Origin: Agrypnus murinus | Lineage: Eukaryota; Arthropoda; Insecta; Coleoptera; Elateridae | Direction: 5' to 3' | Assembly: GCA_929113105.1 (NCBI GenBank) | Contig: OV816026.1 | Coordinates: 119,067,025-119,131,024, forward strand | Length of the DNA: 64,000 bases | Shown here: positions 54,567 to 64,000 of the stretch, piece after piece | Layout: each line of letters opens with the position of its first letter | How positions within the stretch are numbered: the first letter of the stretch is position 1 | Translations under genes and position numbers: made by a program | The notes under the pieces: model-generated | Databases searched by the model: none | What the model was told of the DNA's origin: nothing | The model's input: the letters and a program-made list of their open reading frames with translations, nothing else

Positions 54567-57184
54567 TATATGTACAAAGTCAACACCCGGCAGTCGCTTT
54601 TTTTATAATTTTTTAAGCAATTTTTTGATTATTTTTAGTATTGAAAAACTTTCAAGGGCGTCTAGTATTATACTGAAACATTTAAATGAGTATATGAAGA
54701 AAACTACATAAAACGTAAAGAAAAAAAATTTAGGATAAGTATCAACTCATATTTAAACTGAATAAACCCCCTTATTTTTAAATACAAATTTAAACTTTTA
54801 TGAATAATTAAATTATAGTCAATAACATCAATTTCTAATGTAATTATAGTGCTTTCCAACAGAAACTGAATATAAAACTTAAACTACAACAACAAATTAA
54901 TGGGATAGCTTCAACTTGTGCAAAATTCCCAATTATGGAATTTTTGAATATAACAATATATAAGGAAGTCCTTGAATAAATAGCCTTTTAACTGTCGTGG
55001 TTATTAGGGGTTTCCCTAGTAACTACATATTATATTTCAATAGAGCCCATTGGTGTGTGATAAAGATAAAATGTAATAAACCAGTCTTCTATATCTCAAA
55101 AATAAAAGCGCCTAAAAATGCGATACTACGATTAGTAAATACATTTTTCGCCTACCTGATCAGAAAGTGCTTTCTAAATGTCCTGTTTTGAGGGCAGTTA
55201 TAGCTTCTTTGCGGGCCTCTTATTTCAAACTTTTTACTGCCCTCTTATGTCAAATACATAACCTCTACACTACTACTAGATGAAACCACAATTTATTTAT
55301 GTTAAGTTGGAGATACTGTAAAACTTGTAATTGTTTTTTAAATTGTCATACTTTGACCACTCCTGTGCATTATCCTAAAAAGATTTTAATCAAAAAATGA
55401 AATCATTAGTTTTTAACATTAAAAATATAACTCATTCGTAAAACTTTTAGCAACAGGATATGACGGAAAATGTAATTTCAAACATATTTTTACATAACCT
55501 TTAAAAATATAAAAAACATACGTCAAATTTTTCTAGGCTTCTTAGATCATAACTTTGATTTTCATGTCTTCGTCGATAAATTTGTTGTTTGTTTTTTTCT
55601 TTTCACAGTGTCATTGAATGTATAAATGGAGGTTGTGACAATTAATTAATAAAAAGAAAATTGTAATTTCAATAAATTATACAATGATAGATTAATTACT
55701 CATCCTAATTAAAAGTCATATCCTGTTCCTTTTATTTACCAATAATAATGAAAACATTTACTATACGGCCGTGTTGTATGTAGTGTAATGATTATTAGGT
55801 TAATTTAGTTAATAAATTACTAAAAACGTCTGGCGTTATTTTCATTTTCATTCATTCCCTCTAACATATGCCTATTTAATTTACTAATAAGTTACGTTAC
55901 TGTTTAACTTTTGGAATTCTTTTTTAAACTTTCAAACAAGTAGGCGAAAAACTTTTGTATGTCACTAGGACCGAAAAGCATTTGTAGCCCTAAGTTGTCC
56001 GCTGCCCTCGCTACGCTACGCTTCGCTCGGGCATCAAACAACTGCGGGCTACAAATGCTAATTTTCTGCCCTTGAGACACAATATACTATTAGTTACATA
56101 TAATTCATTTTTCTTATTTTTAATTATTCTTCCTAACCATCTCTTGGGAAACTACAATTAATTAATTTTTCTAACTTTAATAAACGTAAAATACCTGTAT
56201 GTCGTTATTTTTCTTTATTTTATAATAAATAACCTTCGTTATATCACCTTTAAGGTTTTATTTGATCTTTCCTACCATTCTGTTATTTGTATTTTCTGCT
56301 AAATTGATAACCTGCTATTAATAGTATTTTCAATGAAACATATAATATAAAAAGCTCTTAGCTTTTCAAAAAGCGTCCGTTTTAGGTGTTTAGCTTTAAG
56401 AAAAGATGGTTAAAATCAATAAGGGTCAACATCCCTAATTCCTTAATTTGTTTCCAATGACCATTTATCTCGCGATTGGAGACGACAAGTCATTAGATTT
56501 ACTGCCCCTATCGCCTTTCGAACGGTGGTAAAGTGGACTTTTTAATGCTAATAAAACCACCGCCTTTTGTTTTCTTATTATCTCTTTATTAGCAACAAAA
56601 GGAAATTTAACAAGCAATGCTATTAGGTACTAAAACATAAAAAAGATCTACTTTGATACGGCAGTGCATTGTACAGAAAAACGTTGAACCAAACTGAATG
56701 AGATTTAATTACCAATTAGGCCTTATGCGAGTAGACGTATAAACGGGGATTTTAAGGGTTTGCCTCGTAATATGACCTTTTTAAAGGGGCTTTCGAAGTA
56801 TACCAACCGATAAGTTTAGCAAATTTATAGTTGGTCTCTCCATTGGGGTTGTAGCTCTTAAAAATGCAATAATGCTTGGTTGCTCGGAGTTATAAGCTGA
56901 ACGATTTTCCGGAAATTCCTTAGACTGTAGAGATCTTGATATTAAGAAAAAAAGCGTTATTCACTTCAACTGTCTGTAATATGGCTAGTTCTTAAATTGG
57001 TTCTCTTATCTTCCAGGGTCTCCACTCGTATTTTATTATTTATAATACAAAAAAAATTCAGTTACGAATATTTTCCGTTCTTACTTCGCTATTTATGTTT
57101 ATTACATCTGAAGCTTTTGTTACCTTTCAAATATTCAAGAATATAAAAACTTTCATTATACTAACAAAAAAACTAATCTAGACG
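54567..57184. other. No gene seen; AT-rich with one structured palindrome
   Basis: AT-rich throughout except the palindrome at 55977-56059. TATATAAGG-type and A-rich words only. Confidence 0.45.
55977..56059. repeat. GC-rich palindrome
   Basis: AGCATTTGTAGCCC (55977-55990) pairs exactly with GGGCTACAAATGCT (56046-56059); inside, TTGT/ACAA and GCCCTCGCTACG/CGCTCGGGC add partial pairing. Similar in style to the CTAGCCCGAGG structure in the MITE at 11.99 kb. Confidence 0.8.
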
Positions 57185-58580
57185 AAATAAATAAAGATTA
57201 TTAAAAGTTTCACAGTTTTATTAAAATACAACCTGACAATATTGTTTCGACAGCTATGCTGTCATTATCAAAGGTAATATAATTATAAACAAACACGTCG
57301 CTAAGGTAGATACAAAAATAGGTAACTAGATAAAATAATAATAATAATCAGAATTAAATATCGCATACTTCCAGTAACGGAGAATTACTGAGCTCAAGTT
57401 GTTCATTCATTAAAGGTACCCTGAGTTTGTGTTTGTATATCTCAAAGGCTTCTAAAATGTCTAATTTGCGTTTGTTATTACAAAAATGTAGGAATTTAAT
57501 ATTATTTTGAGGAGTCATTGTGTGATTTTGTTCTAAAAGGTGTTTGGCGTAGTTCGATTTTTCAGGATGTTTATTTTTGTAATGACGTACGTGTTCTTTA
57601 TATCTTATGTCAAAATTTCGAAGTGTTTGTCCAATATATACCGAATTACAAAAAGAACAATTTAAACGGTAAATGCCCGATTTCATGATATCATGTGTTC
57701 TGTCTTTAGCATTAAATAAAAATGAAAAAGTGTTAGTGTTGGTTTTAAATGTTATTTTATAATTGTTGGTTTTTCTTAGTATATGTGCAATTTTTTGTGA
57801 TATTTTGCCAAAATATGGTATAGATATGTAATTTGTGTCTTCTGTTTGATTGTCAATGGGATATATTCTTTTGATAGCTAACCTATAATCTTTTTGTTTA
57901 ATTAAAGTGTCAATCATGTTCGGATTGTAATGATTTGCATGTGCTAGTTGTTTAATGGTTGATATCTCTTTGCTAAAATCTGATTTTGTTAGTGGAATAG
58001 TTAAAGCTCTGTGTACTAATGATCTGTAGGCTGCTATTTTATGTGTATTATGGTGACAAGATTCATTTGATATTGTTATGTCTGTTTGTGTTGGTTTTCT
58101 GTATATGGAAAATTCAAATAGATTGTCTGCGTTAATCTTGATATTTAAGTCTAGAAAGTTTATAGCCCTGTTTTGTTCTGTTTCTAGTGTAAATTTATAT
58201 TAGGGTGGATACTGTTAATAAGAATTAAAAATTCATTGATAACCTCAAAAGAACTGTCAAAACAAGCTAAAATGTCATCAACATAACGAAACCAGAAGAA
58301 AATGTGTTTAGAGAGGTTTAATTCAAATATTCGATCTTCAAACTTGTCCATAAATATGTTAGCTAATAGAGGACTTAGAGAATTACCCATAGGTAAATCA
58401 TCCTGTTGTAAATAAATTATGTTATTAAAATTATATAAATTATGTTATTAAATTATGTTATTATTTACGTGTTTGTTTATAATTATATTACCTTTGATAA
58501 TGACAGCATAGCTGTCGAAACAATATAGTCGGGTTGTATTTTAATAAAACTGTGAAACTTTTAATAATCTTTATTTATTT
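57185..58580 (-). mobile_element. Penelope-like element, 5'-truncated, with inverted terminal repeats
   Basis: The 114-base sequence at 57185-57298 returns in reverse complement at 58468-58580 (shared TTACCTTTGATAATGACAGC, GTCGAAACAATATAG). Between them, on the minus strand, lie the end of a reverse transcriptase and a GIY-YIG nuclease, the domain pair that defines canonical Penelope-like elements. Inverted flanking copies are a known outcome of their integration. About half of the usual coding region is missing at the 5' side. Confidence 0.9.
57354..58390 (-). pseudogene. Penelope-like reverse transcriptase end plus GIY-YIG nuclease
   Basis: Minus strand. RT: MGNSLSPLLANIFMD from 58390, then FWFRYVDDILACF with the catalytic YVDD near 58285. 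A one-base frameshift near 58195 breaks the frame; the thumb region continues open (INFLDLNIKINADN, YRKPTQTDI). The GIY-YIG part (57354-57917 is open for 187 codons) has SGIYRLNCSFCNSVYIGQT, RYKEHVRHYK and SNYAKHLLEQNH, followed by LDILEAFEIYKH with the conserved Glu. The nuclease nicks target DNA for priming. The nuclease frame itself looks intact, but the RT N-terminal half is gone and the frameshift remains, so the protein is non-functional. Confidence 0.92.
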
Positions 58581-59245
58581 CATGATTATGGAGTTCCACA
58601 AAGTAATGCTGGAAACAATAAACAAGATAATCTAGACGACATTACGTTATTTAAAAAAATAAACGGTTTACTTACATTTCATATTCATGATTTACATATT
58701 ACACATACAATACATAAGTATAGACGGATATATTAAAATTCCAGATAAAAATGCTATAATAATATATTACGTATTATTGTTCAAAGGAAATCTGCAAATA
58801 TACAAATACTTACAAAAGCAATAAAAATCCAAAAATATTAAAATAAAACCTAACGAGTTTGCAGATTCGGAGCAGCTCATCTCTGATTCTCAAGCTGTCG
58901 GCTTAATCACCTGAGCTGGCATTGGCAACCGAGTTTTCTTTATAATACAAACAATTAATACTAAACGAATTTGGTTTATTAGTTAGATTCGACACTTGTA
59001 TTGTGTCTTCTTCAGGACTAAAAAACATGTGTTATTTGTTTAAGTGCAATATTAAATGAATGGACATTGATAATTATAGTTAGAATTCGGATAACTGCCT
59101 TCAGTTTAATAGTTATTTACATTGCAAGACCATTACTTAAAACTTTACGTGCGAGCACAGTACCTAACAAGCCAGCGATTAGCGAGCTTGTTATTTGTGC
59201 AAGCACGTATGGTTCGTGTAACGTTCGAGCATTGTACAACGTTTT
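58581..59245. other. No gene seen
   Basis: Begins with sequence also found next to the 2.37-kb Penelope fragment (TTTCATGATTATGGAGTTCC, complement), so the element family may extend some way here. The rest is AT-rich. Confidence 0.4.
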
Positions 59246-59468
59246 ATGGTATACTGACTCGTAAATCTTTAATAAATAATTCTTTCATTTAATGAAGCAG
59301 TACAACACAATAGATTAGATGTATATAAATGTTTTAAATAAATATGTATGTTGCTATGGTATTGATGATAACGAGCCCGTAATAGTTTTTACAGGCTAGC
59401 CCGTAAAAAGAATCTTTACCCATGGAAACAGAGCTCAATAAACAGATGTTTACGAGTCAGTATACCAT
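59246..59468. mobile_element. Small TIR element (223 bp)
   Basis: ATGGTATACTGACTCGTAAA at 59246-59265 is exactly complementary to 59449-59468. The interior has TAGCCCGTAAAAAG-like words. It abuts the MITE copy starting at 59464. Non-coding MITE. Confidence 0.75.
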
Positions 59469-59925
59469 AATAGTTATTTATGTATTAAGGGCATAAAGAA
59501 GCTTTTATGGCCAGAAGCGTTTTTTAGGAAGAGGCTGTAGGGCCATAAAAGTAAGTTATGCAAGGTATACATACACTATTTTATGCACAGATTAAGTTTT
59601 TATCTCAAATCTATTGTGTAAAAAATATAATTAAATGAGTACGTAGGTACATCAAGCCGCTGTGCGTATACTTATGTGCTTATGCGAATTACGTTACTGT
59701 AGTTACTATTCCAAAATATTTAATTTCAGCTTATTTTCATTGGTGATAATTTTACCAATTATATTAAGAACCAATCAAGTTCTACAAAAAACAGCTCTGA
59801 CATTTAATTGACGTTTCTTTATTGCCCGTCGGACCATAAAGAGGCCCTTGGGCCATAAAGAGACGGTTATGTTTAGATGAGTCTAGCAATAATAGGCTAA
59901 TTATAATGTATCTGTGCATAAACGA
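59464..59925. mobile_element. MITE-like repeat, copy 2
   Basis: Same orientation as 11926-12420, differing by scattered substitutions and a deletion of about 30 bases in the hairpin loop near 59522. Shares ATTAAGGGCATAAAGAAGC, ATCAAGCCGCTG and GCCCGTCGGA. Confidence 0.75.
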
Positions 59926-60099
59926 CATTTAAGTATATACGACATTATTACGGGCACATGGTAACAAATACTCAAATAAATTAATTTAAAGAAAAATATT
60001 GTTTCTGAAGAGTAAACAGTTACTCAGCTACCTGTTTATGAAGTGTATTTATTTTAAACAGCTAAACAAAGAAAAACTATTGTATTTAATGTCATGTTG

Positions 60100-60372
60100 C
60101 CTTGGTAGTGTATTGTCTAGAGTTCTGGACTTTCACCCAAGCGGCCCGAGGTCGATTTCAGGTGCCGGCAGATCTGCTTAAGGTTTTCTGCAGTTTTCCT
60201 TAGCTGTGACACAAATGTGGGATTTGCGCTGTTCCATCTGTAAGTCGGCTGCAGTCGCACTTAGGGCCTACGTAATAATAATACTCGCCCCCTCCCTCCC
60301 GCACAAGCTTATAGTTTCTGGGGCCTGGTTTCCTGGCAATGGGTTGTAGCAATTATTATTATTATTATTATT
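60100..60372 (+). mobile_element. tRNA-Glu-derived SINE, copy 2
   Basis: Near-identical to 40452-40750. The target duplication ATGTTG is visible at 60094-60099 and 60373-60378. Tail is (ATT)n. Confidence 0.9.
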
Positions 60373-60378
60373 ATGTTG

Positions 60379-61578
60379 AAACATGGAGTTATTTTTTGCA
60401 CATACTTTCCGTGTGTATGTGATTGGTTGTCATGCAATTGTTTTTGCAAGTATCAGCTATATATTTATCAGCTTGCGTAATTATAGTATGTTCTTTACTT
60501 CATTTAAATTGAATAAGTTTTAGAAAAATGCAATAATTGATAGTTGTAGTTAGAATTTTAAAGGTACTCGAAATAATGTGTCCATGGATACTACAATATT
60601 CCAATGTCTAGAAAAAAGAAAAAAGATATCCAGAAATTGTTGAAAGAACCAAATATGGGATCAAGGAAACGAGTTCTGATGAAGATGATGGTTTACAAAA
60701 CGAAGATGAAGAAGAAGATAGAAATTAAGATGAAGAGTTTCTCTGGGATTAGTTAGTTTACCATTTTTTAACTTTGATAATATATATTGAAACTTTAAAT
60801 TTCGGTTTTTGATGAAAAAGTCCAACAGAATACGCCAATTATGACAGAGAAATTTGAGATTAACTTATAGGATTAGTGTTAGCGATATGTTTTGTTAGTT
60901 ATTGATACTGGGGATTGACTCTATGGAGAACATTTTCATAAGTTTAAAGTTATTCTTCGGAGACTAAAATAGTTTTAACTATTGGATATAGTATGTATTT
61001 GTTCTGTACATATTTCAAAAAAATATCTTCTATTGTTTGAACCTTCCTGAAAGTGTTTGAAAATCTAAGTAAAACGGTACTTTCAATCTTCTTAAGTAGT
61101 AGGTAGGTACTATAAGAATGAAGCATTTCTGTGTGGACCCATATACCTTTTTTCAGTTTATTTTCAATTTTATATGTACAAAGGTTTGTTCTTTTCGTTC
61201 ATAGAAATCGCTTTGCAACTATCTAAAATTTCTAAAATAAAATAAGCTGGTAACGGCTTATTATCACCAAAATATTCAAGTAACGTAATTACTCATCTTG
61301 TTACCAGATAAATAATTTCATTAAATATTGATGCACACAATTAATAAACTAAACAAAATAAATACTGTAAGTAATGAGTAAAGACCATCTAATATCGTAA
61401 TGCAAGAAAATCTATACATATGTCCACAAATATGCTCCAATTAGAGAAATATTCAAATTTTTAAAGCACGTTTAAAGCAGGTATCATTATAAATATATAA
61501 TAATTACATAAAATTTTAGTGCCCATCTGTATTTATTGCAGTAATAGTTAATTATTAACCTCATAAATAATAAAGCTC
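60379..61578. other. No gene seen; one acidic coding-looking patch
   Basis: Around 60620-60730 a plus frame reads YGIKETSSDEDDGLQNEDEE before a stop; acidic stretches like this occur at the start of some transposases, but nothing downstream supports it. The rest is AT-rich. Confidence 0.35.
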
Positions 61579-62180
61579 TTGAAAATGGTGACGATCTTAC
61601 GAGTTACGTATTTATGTCGCAAGTTTCGACGTATCGGCCCCACAGTGCGGCGGTGTCATTGGTTCGTACTTTTTGAAAACAATGTTGGTGAGGCCATCAC
61701 CGTCAACGGCGAGCGCCACAGAACGATGATAACCGATTTCTTTTGGCCCATATTGAACGACATGAACGTAGACGACATGTGGTTCCAGCAGGACGACGCT
61801 ACGTGCCACAAAGCGAATGCCACAATGGACATTCTGCATGAACGATTTGAGGGTATGGTTATCTCTCGCAGAGGTGACGTTAATTGGCCACCAAGGCCAT
61901 GCGATTTGACCCCGCTACACTTTTTCTTGTGGGGTTTCCTGAAGTCGCTGGTCTATGCCAATAAGCCGCAATCGTCCGATGCCCTTAAAGTCAGCATAAC
62001 CAGTCCCATCGCTCAAATTCAGAATTCAGCCGGATCTATGCTGCAGAGTCATTGAAAATTGGACCACTCGGATCCTTGCCACCGTGAGAAGCCGCGGCGG
62101 ATATTTGAACGATTTTATATTCCATACACAATGGCATACATGGGCCTTCCAAATAAAAAAAGGATTTCGTTAATACCTCA
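61579..62180 (+). pseudogene. DD41D mariner transposase, catalytic half, mutated
   Basis: The frame 61579-62055 matches the catalytic domain of DD41D transposases: FENNVGEAITVNGERH, MITDFFWPIL, then MWFQQDDATCH with the second catalytic Asp and CDLTPLHFFLWGFLKSLVY, where the third catalytic Asp is His. The spacing of 41 residues matches the copy at 4.7-5.4 kb. A frameshift near 62030 is followed by ENWTTRI, ATVRSRGGYLN and FIFHTQWHTW in another frame, the usual C-terminal end. The N-terminal DNA-binding part is not recognisable upstream. Not functional. TIRs were not found. Confidence 0.85.
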
Positions 62181-64000
62181 CACACAGCTTGTTTTATTCC
62201 ACTTGAACATCGACCGCCCTTAATGGAAAACCCTTTATAATACACATACGGCCAGCAATTAAGAAAAAAGAATAAAACAGTAAATTCATGTGGAGAAGGC
62301 TAATATGCTATTTTTTGTTTAATCGCAAACGGTAAACATATACTTCTAATTTCTAAAAGCGTAGGAAGTATATGGCCGCGTGGGCTTGCTTTTCATTGTT
62401 TCTGTACCTTTCTGTACCCCGCATTAATTGATGACTCATTGTTACAGTATAACGTACAGTTGTTAGAATACGTTTTACATTGCCTCGGCAGCTTTACTTT
62501 AGTCGGAGAGAGGGATTCGTGGGTTCCAAAAATTTTCATGAGGTCTTTTCATGTAATTGTACAAATTTAATGAGCGCCAGGTATTCCTTATTATTCCTCC
62601 AAAACCACCAAAAAGGGTTGCAAACAGGAAAACAAAAATAAAGAAATGAAATTGATATCATAAATAACAATTTAATTAATAAAGTAATGCAATTTAGCAT
62701 AAAAAGTGATTTTGTGAATAGTTAATTAATAAATAATTATAGGGAACAATTCATAGCATATATTAAATCATAGATAATAAATAAATAATATGAGACGTTA
62801 ATCTATAACATAGAGGAAAGTGCATCTATCAGTACGTGGCTCTTTTTTTATATATAAGATAAACAAATTGATGATTTTCAATAAAAAAATATCAGACTAA
62901 ATATATAGCCGCAAATAATAATGATATCTAGTTATAAAACAGGTAGTACTTGTATACCAAAACAATACCTTGATATAGAGCAATAAGATGCAATCCTCAT
63001 ATAGATAACAACTATATCTATCAATAAAGTGGTACCACCCCAATTGATTCACATTTAATTTAAACAACAGTTTGTATATAACTATTTAACCTTGTTGTAA
63101 CAAACGAGATTGTATATTGATGTGATATATGATGTCAATAAAAAATTTTTGTAGGGAATAATAAACTCTCCAATACTTGATTAAAAGATGAAAGGTTATT
63201 AATTCCAAAATAAATTTGTTATTCACATACACAAAATCATGGTAAAACAGTCCGAAAATATACACAACTAAATATCACATACCTTTATCATAAAAAAATT
63301 CTCCGGCTATAATTTAATAACAACAATAACAATAAAAATTTAAAAACAAGATGACAATTGTCATAACCTCACTTTGTTGACAGTTAAGTGACGTAAAATT
63401 CACCAACATAACCTCCAAATTTTATCAAAATAACGTACTAACTGATATAACTTCTGCTCTGTATGGAAATTCAAGAGTGAGTAACCAAATTTCCGTGCTG
63501 TTTTTATAATAATTGGAAAACAATTGCGAATCGCTAGTGATCTTCCTAGTTAGGAACTAGATTAATTTAGTAATTTACTAGAAATAAAGAGCATCTTTCC
63601 CACCAAAAACCTTTCTAACCAAATTGTTGATAAAAAATTAAATTGTTTAAATAAATGTTATAAAATGAAAGAGGATAATTTTTTCTTTATTTTGAACATG
63701 GCTATCAAAATGCAAATTTAAAGTTAGGATTCATTGACAACCATCCTGAATTTTCTTACAAACATTACTTTACAAAAATTCAAATAAAAACATTTTAACA
63801 TCTTGCTACATCCTTTTCTTAACATAAAATTAATCCTAAGATGTACCAAACAAAAATTACATAAATTTTGACACCAAAATTATAAATATAAACTAAATTT
63901 TAAATTCTAGCAGACCATGTATAATTATAATTACTGTCACACTCTTGAATGATTTAATCTCAGCAATTTCTCTATGGATCCATCTACAAGATAGTTTGGC
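62181..64000. other. No gene seen; AT-rich to end of window
   Basis: Scattered stops in all frames and no paired terminal repeats noticed. The last 700 bases are rich in AAAATT-type words. Confidence 0.45.

Noticed and set aside
59067..59264. 65-aa protein
   Set aside because: It ends inside the inverted tip of the small TIR element at 59246, and no domain is seen.

Overview
The window looks like repeat-rich intergenic DNA from an arthropod, most likely an insect and possibly a beetle (the order is inference). It is AT-rich, and every recognisable protein is from a eukaryotic transposable element: DD41D and classic mariner transposases, a Jockey-like non-LTR retrotransposon, a BEL/Pao LTR element, Penelope-like GIY-YIG/RT, Polinton/Maverick DNA polymerase, and a tRNA-derived SINE. 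No conserved host gene, rRNA, functional tRNA or CRISPR array was found. Layout: 1-807 is the end of a hAT-like element. 2.4-2.7 kb is a Penelope remnant. 3.1-10.2 kb is a nest: a fold-back element holds a hAT-type element with an 8-bp target duplication, and that holds two DD41D mariners, one with an apparently readable transposase split by a 52-bp intron. 10.4-12.4 kb has diverged repeats and a MITE that recurs at 59.5 kb. 16.2-31.6 kb is one broken LINE interrupted by a 12.7-kb Polinton/Maverick derivative (18356-31057), delimited by matching AGTAGGTATTG tips and a perfect 6-bp duplication GTGGTA. The Polinton is the most unusual object here. It is largely a giant palindrome with a duplicated, nearly identical 115-aa gene in the two arms, a truncated protein-primed polymerase, an unrecognised 222-aa reading frame, and promoter-like CCAAT/GC/CCATNTTGG clusters in its terminal repeats. 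It has lost recognisable integrase, ATPase, protease and capsid genes. 33.8-40.4 kb is a BEL/Pao retrotransposon on the minus strand with 5-bp target duplications, near-identical LTRs and broken gag-pol. A 279-bp insertion in its pol carries a hammerhead-ribozyme motif and has a 14-bp target duplication. 40.5-46.4 kb holds a tRNA-Glu-like SINE and three inverted-repeat elements, one with two opposed tRNA-like units. 46.6-51.1 kb is a non-coding LTR-type element with an internal array of eleven small hairpins. 52.0-54.6 kb has a TIR-bounded GC-rich segment and a decayed mariner. 57.2-58.6 kb is a Penelope-like element with inverted terminal repeats carrying degenerate hammerhead-like motifs. 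59.2-62.2 kb has a fold-back, the second MITE copy, the second SINE copy and a third DD41D transposase remnant. The nesting gives relative ages: LINE before Polinton; BEL before the ribozyme insertion; fold-back before hAT before the mariners. The only genes that look as if they could still be read are the DD41D transposase at 4.3-5.4 kb and the duplicated Polinton small gene.
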